The notes beneath the pieces are model-generated. The model worked only from the letters and a program-made list of their open reading frames with translations, was not told the origin of the DNA and searched no databases. This document shows, in pieces, positions 30,999 through 38,525 of a stretch of DNA of 53,657 bases (positions within the stretch are counted from its first letter, which is position 1; the number at the start of each line of letters is the position of its first letter). Source of the DNA: a virus. The DNA is taken from positions 1 through 53,657 of the IMG/VR virus record IMGVR_UViG_3300036715_001099; one strand, written 5' to 3'. Made by a program: the position numbers and the translations under genes.

Positions 30999-31250
30999 TC
31001 AAGCTTCTTCGCGGGGCATCCGGGTCCCGCAGCTGTGGCGCCCCACGTACATCTCGGAGCCGTCGGCGTACTCGTAGCAGGTGTCATCCCCGTCCGGGCT
31101 GGCAAACGCCTTCCCAGCGCGCATGTCGGCTTCGCCCTGCGCGGCGGCCATGTCCCGCACCTCCCGCTTCCGCTTACCAGCCACGATTCGTGCCACAGCC
31201 ATCGCGTACTCCGCCTGCGTGCCCTGGAATGCCGTCGGATCGTAACCCAT
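30999..31250 (-). CDS. Hypothetical early protein, 83 aa
   Basis: The start is ATG 31250 (MGYDPTAFQGTQAEYAMAV), with GGAGTT upstream. A basic segment (ARIVAGKRKREVRDM) is followed by an acidic one (SPDGDDTCYEYADGSE) and a C-terminal HSCGTRMPREEA. The two Cys and His residues may bind metal. No family was recognised. Confidence 0.65.
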   Translation of the reverse strand: MGYDPTAFQGTQAEYAMAVARIVAGKRKREVRDMAAAQGEADMRAGKAFASPDGDDTCYEYADGSEMYVGRHSCGTRMPREEA

Positions 31251-31290
31251 GTTCAACTCCTTGCTGCGCGGAATTGCGCGGTGTGAAAGA

Positions 31291-31319
31291 AGAGTAACCC
31301 AGGGCTCGCGGGATTGCAA
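31291..31319 (-). promoter_or_regulatory. Early promoter l
   Basis: TTGCAA (31314-31319), 17-nt spacer, TACTCT (31291-31296). CCCGGGGCT and AGCCCTGGG form a hairpin around the -35 and spacer that doubles as a terminator for the 87-aa gene. Confidence 0.75.
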
Positions 31320-31338
31320 GCCCCGGGTCACAATTATT

Positions 31339-31602
31339 TTAGAAGTGCTTATCGAACTCCGCCAGGGCCATCGCCTCGGTGTACGCGGGGCCGCGGTAGC
31401 CGGACTGGAAGGCCTCGGCGGGACCAACGTTGTGCCAGTAGACCCCGTCCGCGCAGCCGACCATGTTGGCCTTGATGAGATGCCTGGCCAGGGCCTCAAC
31501 CTCGGGGACCGTGACGCCCACGGCCTGCGCCAGTTCGTTCATGTTGGGGTCCATGTTGTGGAAGATGAACAGGAAGGCGGTCTTTATCTTGTTGCGATCC
31601 AT
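31339..31602 (-). CDS. Possible winged-helix early protein, 87 aa
   Basis: The start is ATG 31602 (MDRNKIKTAFLFIF). MNELAQAVGVTVPEVEALARH followed by LIKANMVGCADGVYW resembles a helix-turn-helix and wing, so DNA binding is possible. Its first residues resemble those of the proteins at 30126 and 31723. The C-terminus is aromatic and acidic. Confidence 0.65.
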   Translation of the reverse strand: MDRNKIKTAFLFIFHNMDPNMNELAQAVGVTVPEVEALARHLIKANMVGCADGVYWHNVGPAEAFQSGYRGPAYTEAMALAEFDKHF

Positions 31603-31641
31603 TTTCGGCTCCTTGTTGCGCGGCACCATTGCCGTGAAAGA

Positions 31642-31669
31642 AGAGTAGCACAGCGCTCGGCGATTGCAA
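31642..31669 (-). promoter_or_regulatory. Early promoter m
   Basis: TTGCAA (31664-31669), 16-nt spacer, TACTCT (31642-31647); the only one of the 15 with a 16-nt spacer. The GGCA-ATGG-TGCC leader hairpin follows. Confidence 0.75.
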
Positions 31670-31690
31670 GCCCCTTCTTCAAAATAAAAG

Positions 31691-31716
31691 CGGGGCCAGC
31701 TGCGCGGCTGGCCCCG
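31691..31716 (-). terminator. Intrinsic terminator of the 103-aa early gene
   Basis: CGGGGCCAGC (31691-31700) pairs with GCTGGCCCCG (31707-31716); on the minus strand CTTTTATTTT follows. This is the most canonical terminator of the early region. Confidence 0.9.
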
Positions 31717-31722
31717 TGGTGC

Positions 31723-32034
31723 TCAGCCCGGATAGCTGGCATCCCAGGGCGCGCCCGTGTAGGCGTTCCACCCTTCGGCTTGGCCGCACAGGAAGATGGT
31801 GGCTGCGAGCCAGCTGGCGTAGCGATCCCACGCGGGCCCTGTGGCGCACTGTGGCGGGCGCAGCGCGTAGATACCCACCACAGCCGCGCAGTTCACGGCA
31901 CGCTGCGCGTAGTCGACCTGTTCGCTGATGCTTTGCGCACAGTCGTTGGTCGATTCGTGACCGTAGCGCATCCCGCCATCTTGCATGGCAGCGATCGCCA
32001 AATGGTAGGCCCGCTGCAATGTATCCTTATTCAT
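31723..32034 (-). CDS. Early protein, paralogue of the 257-aa protein's N-terminal half, 103 aa
   Basis: The start is ATG 32034 (MNKDTLQRAYHLAIAAMQD). Shared features with the protein at 30126 are the AYHLAIAAMQDGGM / AFHYALFACKDYGF start, the GI..RxP segment and the IF...G.NAY.G end. The protein is helical and soluble. The function is unknown. Confidence 0.68.
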   Translation of the reverse strand: MNKDTLQRAYHLAIAAMQDGGMRYGHESTNDCAQSISEQVDYAQRAVNCAAVVGIYALRPPQCATGPAWDRYASWLAATIFLCGQAEGWNAYTGAPWDASYPG

Positions 32035-32073
32035 TTGCGTCTCCTTACTGCGCGGCACCATTGCCGTGAAAGA

Positions 32074-32102
32074 AGAGTAGCACTGGCTCCCACCGAACGC
32101 AA
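32074..32102 (-). promoter_or_regulatory. Early promoter n
   Basis: TTGCGT (32097-32102), 17-nt spacer, TACTCT (32074-32079), conserved TCTTTCAC and the GGCA-ATGG-TGCC hairpin. Confidence 0.75.
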
Positions 32103-32110
32103 GCCCCTCA

Positions 32111-32779
32111 TCACAAAAACTTCACGTAACCCTTTTTCATGTCCCATGCAAGATCCGCACTCGTACCGCCCCGGGCGTGGTACTCCGCGACCGTTGGGGC
32201 GCCCATGTAGCCGGCGAACCGGGCCGCCGAGGCGCCACGCTTCGGGTTCGCCTGTACGAGCCACTCCAAGCGCCGCACGTCGGCCAGAGCGTGCGCAGCC
32301 ACACCTGCGGCGACCTTGACCCCAGACAGCTTGGTAACGACGAGCTCGTTCGGCAGGCCCATCCGCCTGCAAGAAGAGTGCGCCCGGCGCTCGCCCGGCA
32401 CAAACCGCTTGAAGTAGAAGACATGATCGCACGCGGGGCATACACCCTTGAAGCCTGTGGTGGGCGGGGGAATGACCGCGTCGGCTTCGCTGAAGTACCG
32501 CTCGGGCTTGCACCCGAGCGACACGGCCCACCTCTGCCAGAGCGGCCCGTGGCCTGCGGCGTAGCCTGCGATCGCGTGGGCGATCTCGTGGAGGATGGTG
32601 TCTAGCACAGCGGGCCGCTCGTTGGCTTCGGTCAACTCCACTGACAGGCAGATCTCCATGGCCTCATACTTGCACATCCCGAAGGACTTGGAGCTACGCA
32701 CGAAGCTGAACACCCATCGGGCGTCCAGGTAGCGGGACATCTCATGGCGGGCCAGTTGCGCAGCTTCGATCAGGTTCAT
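32111..32779 (-). CDS. SprT-like metalloprotease fused to an ADLRWD module, 222 aa
   Basis: The start is ATG 32779. HEIAH (64-68) with a later GHGPLW (His about 77) is the zinc metalloprotease signature of SprT/Spartan-like peptidases. Two Cys pairs (CPACDHV at 114 and a Cys near 137) form the zinc ribbon common in the family. The C-terminus carries the shared module (NPKRGASAARFAGYM, GGTSADLAWDMKKGY). Eukaryotic Spartan cuts DNA-protein cross-links; here a role in removing protein from DNA is inferred. It is driven by promoter o. Confidence 0.8.
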   Translation of the reverse strand: MNLIEAAQLARHEMSRYLDARWVFSFVRSSKSFGMCKYEAMEICLSVELTEANERPAVLDTILHEIAHAIAGYAAGHGPLWQRWAVSLGCKPERYFSEADAVIPPPTTGFKGVCPACDHVFYFKRFVPGERRAHSSCRRMGLPNELVVTKLSGVKVAAGVAAHALADVRRLEWLVQANPKRGASAARFAGYMGAPTVAEYHARGGTSADLAWDMKKGYVKFL

Positions 32780-32804
32780 GTGGTGTTCTCCTAGCGAGAA
32801 GGCA

Positions 32805-32833
32805 GGTGTAGCAGAGCTCGCGCCCCAACGCAA
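32805..32833 (-). promoter_or_regulatory. Early promoter o (weaker -10)
   Basis: TTGCGT (32828-32833), 17-nt spacer, TACACC (32805-32810). The spacing fits the other early promoters but the -10 is the most divergent. Confidence 0.55.
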
Positions 32834-32875
32834 GCGGCCCGATGACGATTTCTCGCCAACGGGCCGCGGGTGGAT

Positions 32876-32995
32876 GGTCGGTTCTCAAGCGTACCACAGA
32901 TCGCTCGAGCGGTGTAAGAAATCTTCGAGCGTCGGCGGGGCGGTCAAGGTCGGTTCTCAAGCGTACCACAGATCGCTCGAGCGGTGTAAGAAATC
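32876..32995. repeat. 48-bp perfect direct repeat with palindromic core
   Basis: 32876-32923 and 32948-32995 are identical over 48 bp, separated by 24 bp (72-bp period). Each copy contains the 10-bp palindrome CGCTCGAGCG followed by GTGTAAGAAATC. Candidate roles are a regulator binding site or replication-origin repeats. The region 32834-33210 holds no gene. Confidence 0.85.
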
Positions 32996-32996
32996 A

Positions 32997-33034
32997 GCGC
33001 AGCCGACGCTCTCGGTGCTTTGCGTCGGCTGCGC
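32997..33034. terminator. Strong hairpin in the 32.8-33.2 kb gap
   Basis: A perfect 13-bp stem (32997-33009 with 33022-33034) and a 12-nt loop. It probably limits transcription between the helicase gene and the SprT-like gene. Confidence 0.6.
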
Positions 33035-33059
33035 CGGACTTTGCGCCCCGTTTGACAGC

Positions 33060-33210
33060 CAAACCGCGCCAGGCGCAGCCGCTTGGCTTTACAGCGTAGA
33101 AAGCCCCTTGTGGCTACCCGCGCCCATGTGCTAGCCCGCCGTCGCTCTGGCGGGGCGCCTGGCGCTCCGATTTTGCTTGCCAAGCGCCCCGCAGCGTGCC
33201 AACGGCTCGG
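33060..33210. repeat. GC-rich element E4
   Basis: The interior GCTCTGGCGGGGC (33143-33155) matches the core of E2 and E3 over 13 bases. GCGCCAGGCGC near 33065 pairs with GCGCCTGGCGC near 33155, and GCTTGGC near 33079 pairs with GCCAAGC near 33178. These pairs cross, as in the 10947 element. It lies directly after the helicase stop, in the opposite orientation to the gene. Confidence 0.5.
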
Positions 33211-34632
33211 CTAGCGGTGTCGCGTGGCCAGGTCGCCCTTCAGAGCGTCCAGCAGCGCGGTTTGGCGCTTGCCCTTGGACTTGAGCGCGCCGAGCACGGC
33301 CTGGTCGATGGTATTCTTCGCGACGATGCGCGTGACCACCACCCGCTCCTTCTGACCCTGCCGCCAGATGCGCCGGTTGAACTGCTCGTAGAGCTCGAGG
33401 TCCCACGTCAGCCCGTACCAGATCACCGCGGCCCCGACCTCTTGCATGTTCAGGCCATGCGCCACGCTCGCCGGCTGTGCAAGCAAGATGGGAAGCTCGC
33501 CACGGTTCCACTTGAGCTCGATATCACGCTGCTGCGCCGTGGTGGTCCCGCCTCCCAGGTGCGGTACCGGCCCGTCGCAGTACGGCGCGAGCGCCACCTT
33601 CAGCCGCTCCATGTCATGCTGAAACTCGTACGCGATGAAGGCGGGCTTGCCGCTGAGCTCCTCGATCAGCGAGATGAGCGCTTCGGTCTTCGCATCGTGC
33701 AGGTGCTCCGACTTGCGCTTCTTCTTGCCGACAGTGACTTCGTCGTCGCCCATCAGGTAGAGCCCTCCGTTAGCAATCTGCCTGCACTTGCCAGCGGCGG
33801 ACGCGGTGTTCGGTGCGACGACTGCCTCGTCACGAATCTGCGTCACCAGGAGCTCCTCCATCTCGTCGTACACCTTGCGCGCCTTCTCGGGAAGCTCGAC
33901 GGTGATGGTGTTCTCAATCAGCGGCGGGAGCTCGAGGTAGTCGGCGCCCGACATGCGAAGTACGTACGGCCTGATCGCCTCGGTGATGGCCTCCTCGGCC
34001 CCCGCGCGCAGCGTCCACGTGAAGCCACCGAAGCCGGTCTGGTCGAAGTATTTCATCCGGTAGTGACTGATGAACTTTCCGAGCGACTTCCCGAGGTCCA
34101 CGATGTACATCTGTCCGAAGAGGTCCATCATCCCGTTGGGCGATGGCGTTCCAGTCAGGATGTAGCGACGCTTGAACTTCGGAAGTACCGGGCGCAGCGC
34201 CTTGAACCGCTTGGTCGTGGTGTGCTTGAAGCGCGTGCTCTCGTCGACGATGAGCATGTCCCACCAGAATCGCTTCTTCTTCGGCAGCTTCTTCATCGCC
34301 GCGAAGAGCCACTCCAGACCCTCCGGGTTGATGACGCTGATGTCGTGCGGCTCGAGGAGCAGAGCATCCTTCTTCGGACCGTGCAACACCGACACTCGCA
34401 GGTCGGCGAAGTTGTCCCATTTCTCGCGCTCGTTGGGCCACGCGCTGTGAGCCACGCGCAGCGGCGCGATCACAAGTACGCGCTCGACCAGCTTCTGCCG
34501 GCGAAGTAGGTTGGCGATGGAGTAGCTGATACTCGTCTTCCCCAACCCGGGATCGAGGAACAGCCCGCCGAAGGACTGCGCGACGCCGAACTTGATGGCC
34601 TTCTTCTGGTAGTCGTGTGGTGTGTACTTCAT
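33211..34632 (-). CDS. SF2 (SNF2-like) DNA helicase
   Basis: At 473 residues it has the SNF2-like order: Walker A FLDPGLGKTS (25-34), RVLVIAPLRV (51-60), DMLIVDES (125-132), LTGTPSPN (159-166) and the C-terminal RecA lobe with WDLELYEQFNRRIWRQGQKE, the helicase motif VI region. Such helicases accompany family A polymerases in many siphophages and probably help replication or recombination. The next gene upstream is the VRR nuclease; they overlap by four bases. Confidence 0.9.
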   Translation of the reverse strand: MKYTPHDYQKKAIKFGVAQSFGGLFLDPGLGKTSISYSIANLLRRQKLVERVLVIAPLRVAHSAWPNEREKWDNFADLRVSVLHGPKKDALLLEPHDISVINPEGLEWLFAAMKKLPKKKRFWWDMLIVDESTRFKHTTTKRFKALRPVLPKFKRRYILTGTPSPNGMMDLFGQMYIVDLGKSLGKFISHYRMKYFDQTGFGGFTWTLRAGAEEAITEAIRPYVLRMSGADYLELPPLIENTITVELPEKARKVYDEMEELLVTQIRDEAVVAPNTASAAGKCRQIANGGLYLMGDDEVTVGKKKRKSEHLHDAKTEALISLIEELSGKPAFIAYEFQHDMERLKVALAPYCDGPVPHLGGGTTTAQQRDIELKWNRGELPILLAQPASVAHGLNMQEVGAAVIWYGLTWDLELYEQFNRRIWRQGQKERVVVTRIVAKNTIDQAVLGALKSKGKRQTALLDALKGDLATRHR

Positions 34633-34925
34633 GTGACCTCCGGGGCTTCGAGGAAGGTGTCGATGAGTGACTTGCCTGCGGCGATGTCGTCGATGACGAA
34701 GACGGGGAAGCCCTTCTCCATCATCTGCTGATGGAACGCCGCTTGCTGTGGTGTCGCCGCTCCGCCCGGCTTCTTGAACTCGATGAACAACGTGCGACCC
34801 GCGAAGAGGAACATGCGGTCAGGCCATCCGCGAGCACCGAGCCCATTCATCTTGCGAATGAGGCAGCCGCGCTTCTTCGCATGTGCCACCACTGACTCCT
34901 CGATGGTCTTCTCTAGTAGCGGCAC
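34629..34925 (-). CDS. VRR-NUC domain nuclease, 98 aa
   Basis: The GTG at 34925 with AAGGGTGG is chosen; a longer upstream frame overlaps the neighbouring nuclease in another frame. The protein shows VVAHAKKRGCLIRKMNGLGA then GWPDRMFLF with Asp36, and LFIEFKKPGG with Glu49 and Lys51, which is the PD-(D/E)XK core of the VRR-NUC family. VRR-NUC proteins act on branched DNA. It lies between the helicase and a Cas4-like nuclease. Confidence 0.85.
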   Translation of the reverse strand: MPLLEKTIEESVVAHAKKRGCLIRKMNGLGARGWPDRMFLFAGRTLFIEFKKPGGAATPQQAAFHQQMMEKGFPVFVIDDIAAGKSLIDTFLEAPEVT

Positions 34926-35614
34926 GGGCCACCCTTGCTCTTGCTGTACGGGCACCACCGACAGGACATACTCGGCTTCGCCATGAAGATCGTGTCGCTC
35001 AGCATCGGCTTGACCCGCTTCTCCCAATTCTTCATCAGCGCAGGGAGCATGTCGCGGGTGACCACGCCCTCCGGACGGCGTACCGGCTCCGGCCCGTGGT
35101 CGGTGAAAATCAGCTGGCCTGTGGCGCGCTCCAGCTGCGGCTGCTTCAATAGCGCGACCACGCCGTAGATGTTCAGCTGGTCGTCGTATTCACCGTCGGG
35201 CTTGTACTTCCCCGTCTTCCAGTCCGTGATCCATGCCTCGTTCTCGTCGACCTCGATCACGTCCATCTTCACGCGCAGCCATGCGTCCTTCGCGAACCAA
35301 TCCACTGGGCGCCATTTCACATCGAACGCGAGCTCTTGCTCCACGTAGACGTTCCCGCCCGGGTACTGCGCGCGGAGTTCGTCGAGCTTCGGCCGTACAG
35401 CGACGAGATCCTTGTGCAGCGCACGCGTTCCGCCGACGATGTACTGCTCGGCCGCGCTGTGGATCGCGATGCCGCGGGTCATCGCCGGCCCACCCGGGTC
35501 GGGCAGCTTGTCAATCTCCTTGTACTTCGTCTTCGCGGGGCACTGTTCGTAATTCCCCAGTCGGCTGATTGACCACGCCGTCAGGGTCTTGGCTTTGGTT
35601 GTCTTGAACGTCAT
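34913..35614 (-). CDS. Cas4/RecB-like Fe-S exonuclease (PD-(D/E)XK)
   Basis: The start is ATG 35614 with GAGGAGG. WSISRLGNYEQCP opens the family, His52 and Glu56 lie in IHSAAEQY, the core is KMDVIEVDEN then TDWKTGK (Asp131, Lys133). Four cysteines (25, 218, 221, 231) match an iron-sulphur cluster as in AddB/Cas4. A phage exonuclease for recombination or end processing is likely. No CRISPR array is present, so this is not a CRISPR gene. Confidence 0.88.
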   Translation of the reverse strand: MTFKTTKAKTLTAWSISRLGNYEQCPAKTKYKEIDKLPDPGGPAMTRGIAIHSAAEQYIVGGTRALHKDLVAVRPKLDELRAQYPGGNVYVEQELAFDVKWRPVDWFAKDAWLRVKMDVIEVDENEAWITDWKTGKYKPDGEYDDQLNIYGVVALLKQPQLERATGQLIFTDHGPEPVRRPEGVVTRDMLPALMKNWEKRVKPMLSDTIFMAKPSMSCRWCPYSKSKGGPCRY

Positions 35615-35615
35615 G

Positions 35616-37475
35616 TCAGGCCTCCTCATACTTCGTGAGCTCGCCCCAGTTGGGACCAGCCTTCCCGTCGCTGATCATAGGGACACTCATCTCAATCGAC
35701 GACATCACGTCGTTGAGGATGGTCATCTCCTTTCGCAGCGCCATCTTCGGTGCCGACGCGTTGATCTCGTCGTGTACCGTGACCATGAAGCGCGACTCCT
35801 TCTTGACCGCGTCGTAGCGGATGACCGCCTCCTTCGTGCAGTCTGCAGCGCTGCCCTGGACCAAGTAGTTCAGCAGCTTGTAGTCGAAGTGCAGCCACCT
35901 CCCCTGATGGAGTACGGGCGGCTCGCAGAAGTAGAGACGCCCGCCCCACGTCCGGAGCGGCTGATTGTTGCGCGCACGCTCCTTGATGTCGCGCTCCATC
36001 TGACGCAGGTCGGGGATCGCAGCCTTCTGCGCTGCGCGCAGCTTGCGCGCAGTCTCCACGTCCACGCCCGTTCCCGCGGCCAGCTTCCCGACGCCCATCC
36101 CGTAGAGCATCCCGAAGTTCAGGATCTTGACGGGGCGACGCTGCAACGACTGGCCCGTGACGCGCTCGATCTCGCCTTGGACGAAGATGTGGAAGTCCAT
36201 GCGTGGGTTCGTGCGATAGGCCGCACACATCTTACCGTCCTCGAAGTGAGCGAAGATTCGGAACTCTTGCTGATTGTAGTCGCGGTGCATGAAGACACCA
36301 CCCTTGTCGGGGATGATGTACTTGCGCACAAGCGGGAGCTCGGGAATGCCGAGGAAGGCGGGGTGGATGTACCCGTCGCCCTTGTCCATGAAATCCTTGC
36401 TGATGTTCATGAACCTCGAGCAGCTGAGGCGCCCGGTACGAGTGCCCTTGCTGGCGTTCGCGCCATGTCCCTCCTGCGCCTGACGCACTTGGTTCCACGA
36501 CGTGAAAATGGATCCGGTCGCTTGCGCCTGCGCGAGCCACGGCTCCATTGACATCTTGAGCACGGTGATCAGCCGGTTGCGGTAGCCCAACGCAGCCGCG
36601 ACCTGAGGGTCGAGGATCTTGTCGATGGTGAGGTTCTTCTTTGCCACCGACTTCTTCCCCGACTTCGGCGTCATCACCCAGTCAGTGACGAGTTCGTTGG
36701 CGTCCAGCGCAGCCGCGACCTCCGCGTCCGCGTCGAAGTTGATGGAGTCGTTGCCGAGCCGCTTGCGGAGCCAGTCCTCCGACGCCCCGAGTGACTTCTG
36801 GTAGACGGTCACGTCGCGGGCCAGGCGGTCCACGTCGACGAGCATCCCCTCGCGCTCGTTGCGATACAGGATGGGCATCAGCCGGAGCTCGCGCTCGTAC
36901 GCCGTACGCATCCCCTCGTCGAGCGTCGGGTAGATCAACTCGTAGAGCTTCCACGTACGGAGCACGTCGCCGTTCGCGTAGTCCCCGACCAGCTTGCCCG
37001 GTGCCTTACAGATGAAGGCGCCCGCGTCCTTCTGCTTGAGCGTCTTGATGAAGCCATGCGCGAGCAGCCATTGCTTGACCGCGTCCTGCTCTTCAGGCGG
37101 CATCCCAAGCAACGCGTCGGCGCTCGGCTTCAAGCTCAGCGACATTGCGTGTGGATTGTGCAGGAACAGCAGGAACATCGTGTCGTCGTACTCGTCGTGA
37201 TTCAACATGCGCAGGCCCCAATGCTCATGGGCCACCGACTGATCGAACTTCGCGTTGTGGAAGATGACCAGGTACTTCCCGCCCCACACCGCGGTCAGCG
37301 CGCGACGCGCTTGGCTCTCGGTGCAATTATTCTCGACGGGGTGCCCGAAGGCCCAGTACTTGGACTCACCGGAGTCCGGGAACATGATGCTCACGCCGAC
37401 GGGCTTGGGCGCAGCGTTCTTCGTGTCGTCGATGGCCTCGGTCTCAAAGTCCACGACAACAATTCTCTTCGACAT
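35616..37475 (-). CDS. polA: DNA polymerase I, family A with 3'-5' exonuclease
   Basis: The N-terminal exonuclease has DFETE (Asp9, Glu11), LVIFHNAKFDQ and YANGDVLRTW. The polymerase domain shows motif A DYNQQEFRIF (Asp399), motif B RRPVKILNFGMLYGM (447-460) and motif C VTVHDEIN (566-572), with all catalytic residues present. Motif B has Phe454 where T7 polymerase has Tyr, so it would discriminate against dideoxynucleotides (inference). At 619 residues it is the typical phage size with no 5' nuclease. It is the replicative polymerase. Confidence 0.95.
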   Translation of the reverse strand: MSKRIVVVDFETEAIDDTKNAAPKPVGVSIMFPDSGESKYWAFGHPVENNCTESQARRALTAVWGGKYLVIFHNAKFDQSVAHEHWGLRMLNHDEYDDTMFLLFLHNPHAMSLSLKPSADALLGMPPEEQDAVKQWLLAHGFIKTLKQKDAGAFICKAPGKLVGDYANGDVLRTWKLYELIYPTLDEGMRTAYERELRLMPILYRNEREGMLVDVDRLARDVTVYQKSLGASEDWLRKRLGNDSINFDADAEVAAALDANELVTDWVMTPKSGKKSVAKKNLTIDKILDPQVAAALGYRNRLITVLKMSMEPWLAQAQATGSIFTSWNQVRQAQEGHGANASKGTRTGRLSCSRFMNISKDFMDKGDGYIHPAFLGIPELPLVRKYIIPDKGGVFMHRDYNQQEFRIFAHFEDGKMCAAYRTNPRMDFHIFVQGEIERVTGQSLQRRPVKILNFGMLYGMGVGKLAAGTGVDVETARKLRAAQKAAIPDLRQMERDIKERARNNQPLRTWGGRLYFCEPPVLHQGRWLHFDYKLLNYLVQGSAADCTKEAVIRYDAVKKESRFMVTVHDEINASAPKMALRKEMTILNDVMSSIEMSVPMISDGKAGPNWGELTKYEEA

Positions 37476-37518
37476 TGGCTACTCCTGTGAGGGTGAGGCG
37501 CCTACTCCACACCACAAA

Positions 37519-37546
37519 GCCCCACGAGCCGAGTAGCTCGTGGGGC
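37519..37546 (-). terminator. Terminator between the SSB-like gene and the polymerase
   Basis: GCCCCACGAGC (37519-37529) pairs perfectly with GCTCGTGGGGC (37536-37546); TTTGTGG follows on the minus strand. It lies 20 bases after the SSB-like stop and may split the replication operon. Confidence 0.8.
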
Positions 37547-37565
37547 AAGTGCTAGGGAGCGAGGT

Positions 37566-38477
37566 CTAGAACTTCCGCGGCGTGACCTTCTTCGCCGGCT
37601 TCGCCTCGTCGGACTCCGGATTGAACTTCCCGTAGGGGAAGGTGATCTCCTCCTTCACCGACTCCAGCCGCGCCAGGATGGGCACGATGAACTCCTGCCC
37701 CAGCGACTCCACGACCCGGAAGTTCATCTTGAACTGCGTCTTCGCGTCCGGGGTCAGACTGATCTCCGTGATGACGCCGAACGGCGGGCGCTTGAGCGTG
37801 GAGGCGACGCCCTTCACGTAGTGCGCCCACGGCTTGACAGAGGTGACCGAGACCTTCGCGTAGAAGATCTCGGCGTCGGGGACACCCTCCGGCGTCAGGC
37901 CGTTGGCGCTGATGATGGCCAGGCGCCGGATGTTCTTGCACGCCTTGCCCTTCCCGGTGTCCGCCGTGCCCCACTCATTCTGAGGGCACCCGCTGCACTC
38001 CGCCGCTTGCTTGTCGCCGGCGTCCTCGTGCGGTGCCATGCCGTCCTCGACGTGACCGAAGGCGTAGCAGTTCGGCGAGGCGGGGGCGTCGGCGTCGAAC
38101 TTGCCCTTGTAGAAGACGTTCTCGTAGACGTGGTCGAGGATGATGACGAGGATCTTGTTGCCCTCGACGGGCTGACCGCCCACGGACAGGATGCCGCCCC
38201 GGGTGCCGATGAACTGGCCCGAAGGGGTCTGCTCGCGGTCACTGGTCTCCTGCGCGTACTTCGCGAGCTCCTCCTCCCAATTCATCATGGCCGTGGACTG
38301 CGCAGGCGCGGCCTTGACGGGCAGGGTGGGCTTCGCAGCGGGCTTTGCGACGACGGGCTTGGCCGCTGGAGCGACGGGCGCAGCGGGTGCGGCCTGCGCC
38401 GGGGCCGCGGGCTTCGTGGCCTGTGCGGCGGGCGTGGTGGCTTTGACGACGGGCTTCTTGATGGGCAGAACTGCCAT
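37566..38477 (-). CDS. Single-stranded DNA-binding-like protein, 303 aa
   Basis: The start is ATG 38477 (MAVLPIKKP). A Lys/Ala/Pro linker of about 65 residues precedes a conserved domain: FIGTRGGILSVGGQ, ILVIILDHVYENVFYKG, then ECSGCPQNEWGTADTGKG and KACKNIRRLAII. A strongly acidic-to-basic C-terminus follows. Proteins with this domain occur beside family A polymerases in many phages and are often called ssDNA-binding; direct evidence here is lacking. Cysteines near the middle may bind zinc. Confidence 0.6.
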   Translation of the reverse strand: MAVLPIKKPVVKATTPAAQATKPAAPAQAAPAAPVAPAAKPVVAKPAAKPTLPVKAAPAQSTAMMNWEEELAKYAQETSDREQTPSGQFIGTRGGILSVGGQPVEGNKILVIILDHVYENVFYKGKFDADAPASPNCYAFGHVEDGMAPHEDAGDKQAAECSGCPQNEWGTADTGKGKACKNIRRLAIISANGLTPEGVPDAEIFYAKVSVTSVKPWAHYVKGVASTLKRPPFGVITEISLTPDAKTQFKMNFRVVESLGQEFIVPILARLESVKEEITFPYGKFNPESDEAKPAKKVTPRKF

Positions 38478-38525
38478 GGTGAGACTCCGTTGTGTTGCGT
38501 TGAGAGGCTGCACTGCGAGGGTTGG

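Noticed and set aside
30144-31286. A 380-residue + strand frame over the early cassettes
   Set aside because: It crosses a promoter and two real genes on the other strand and has no start signals.
34913-35614. CRISPR-associated Cas4
   Set aside because: The fold is Cas4/RecB-like, but there is no array, cas1 or cas2 and it sits in a replication block.
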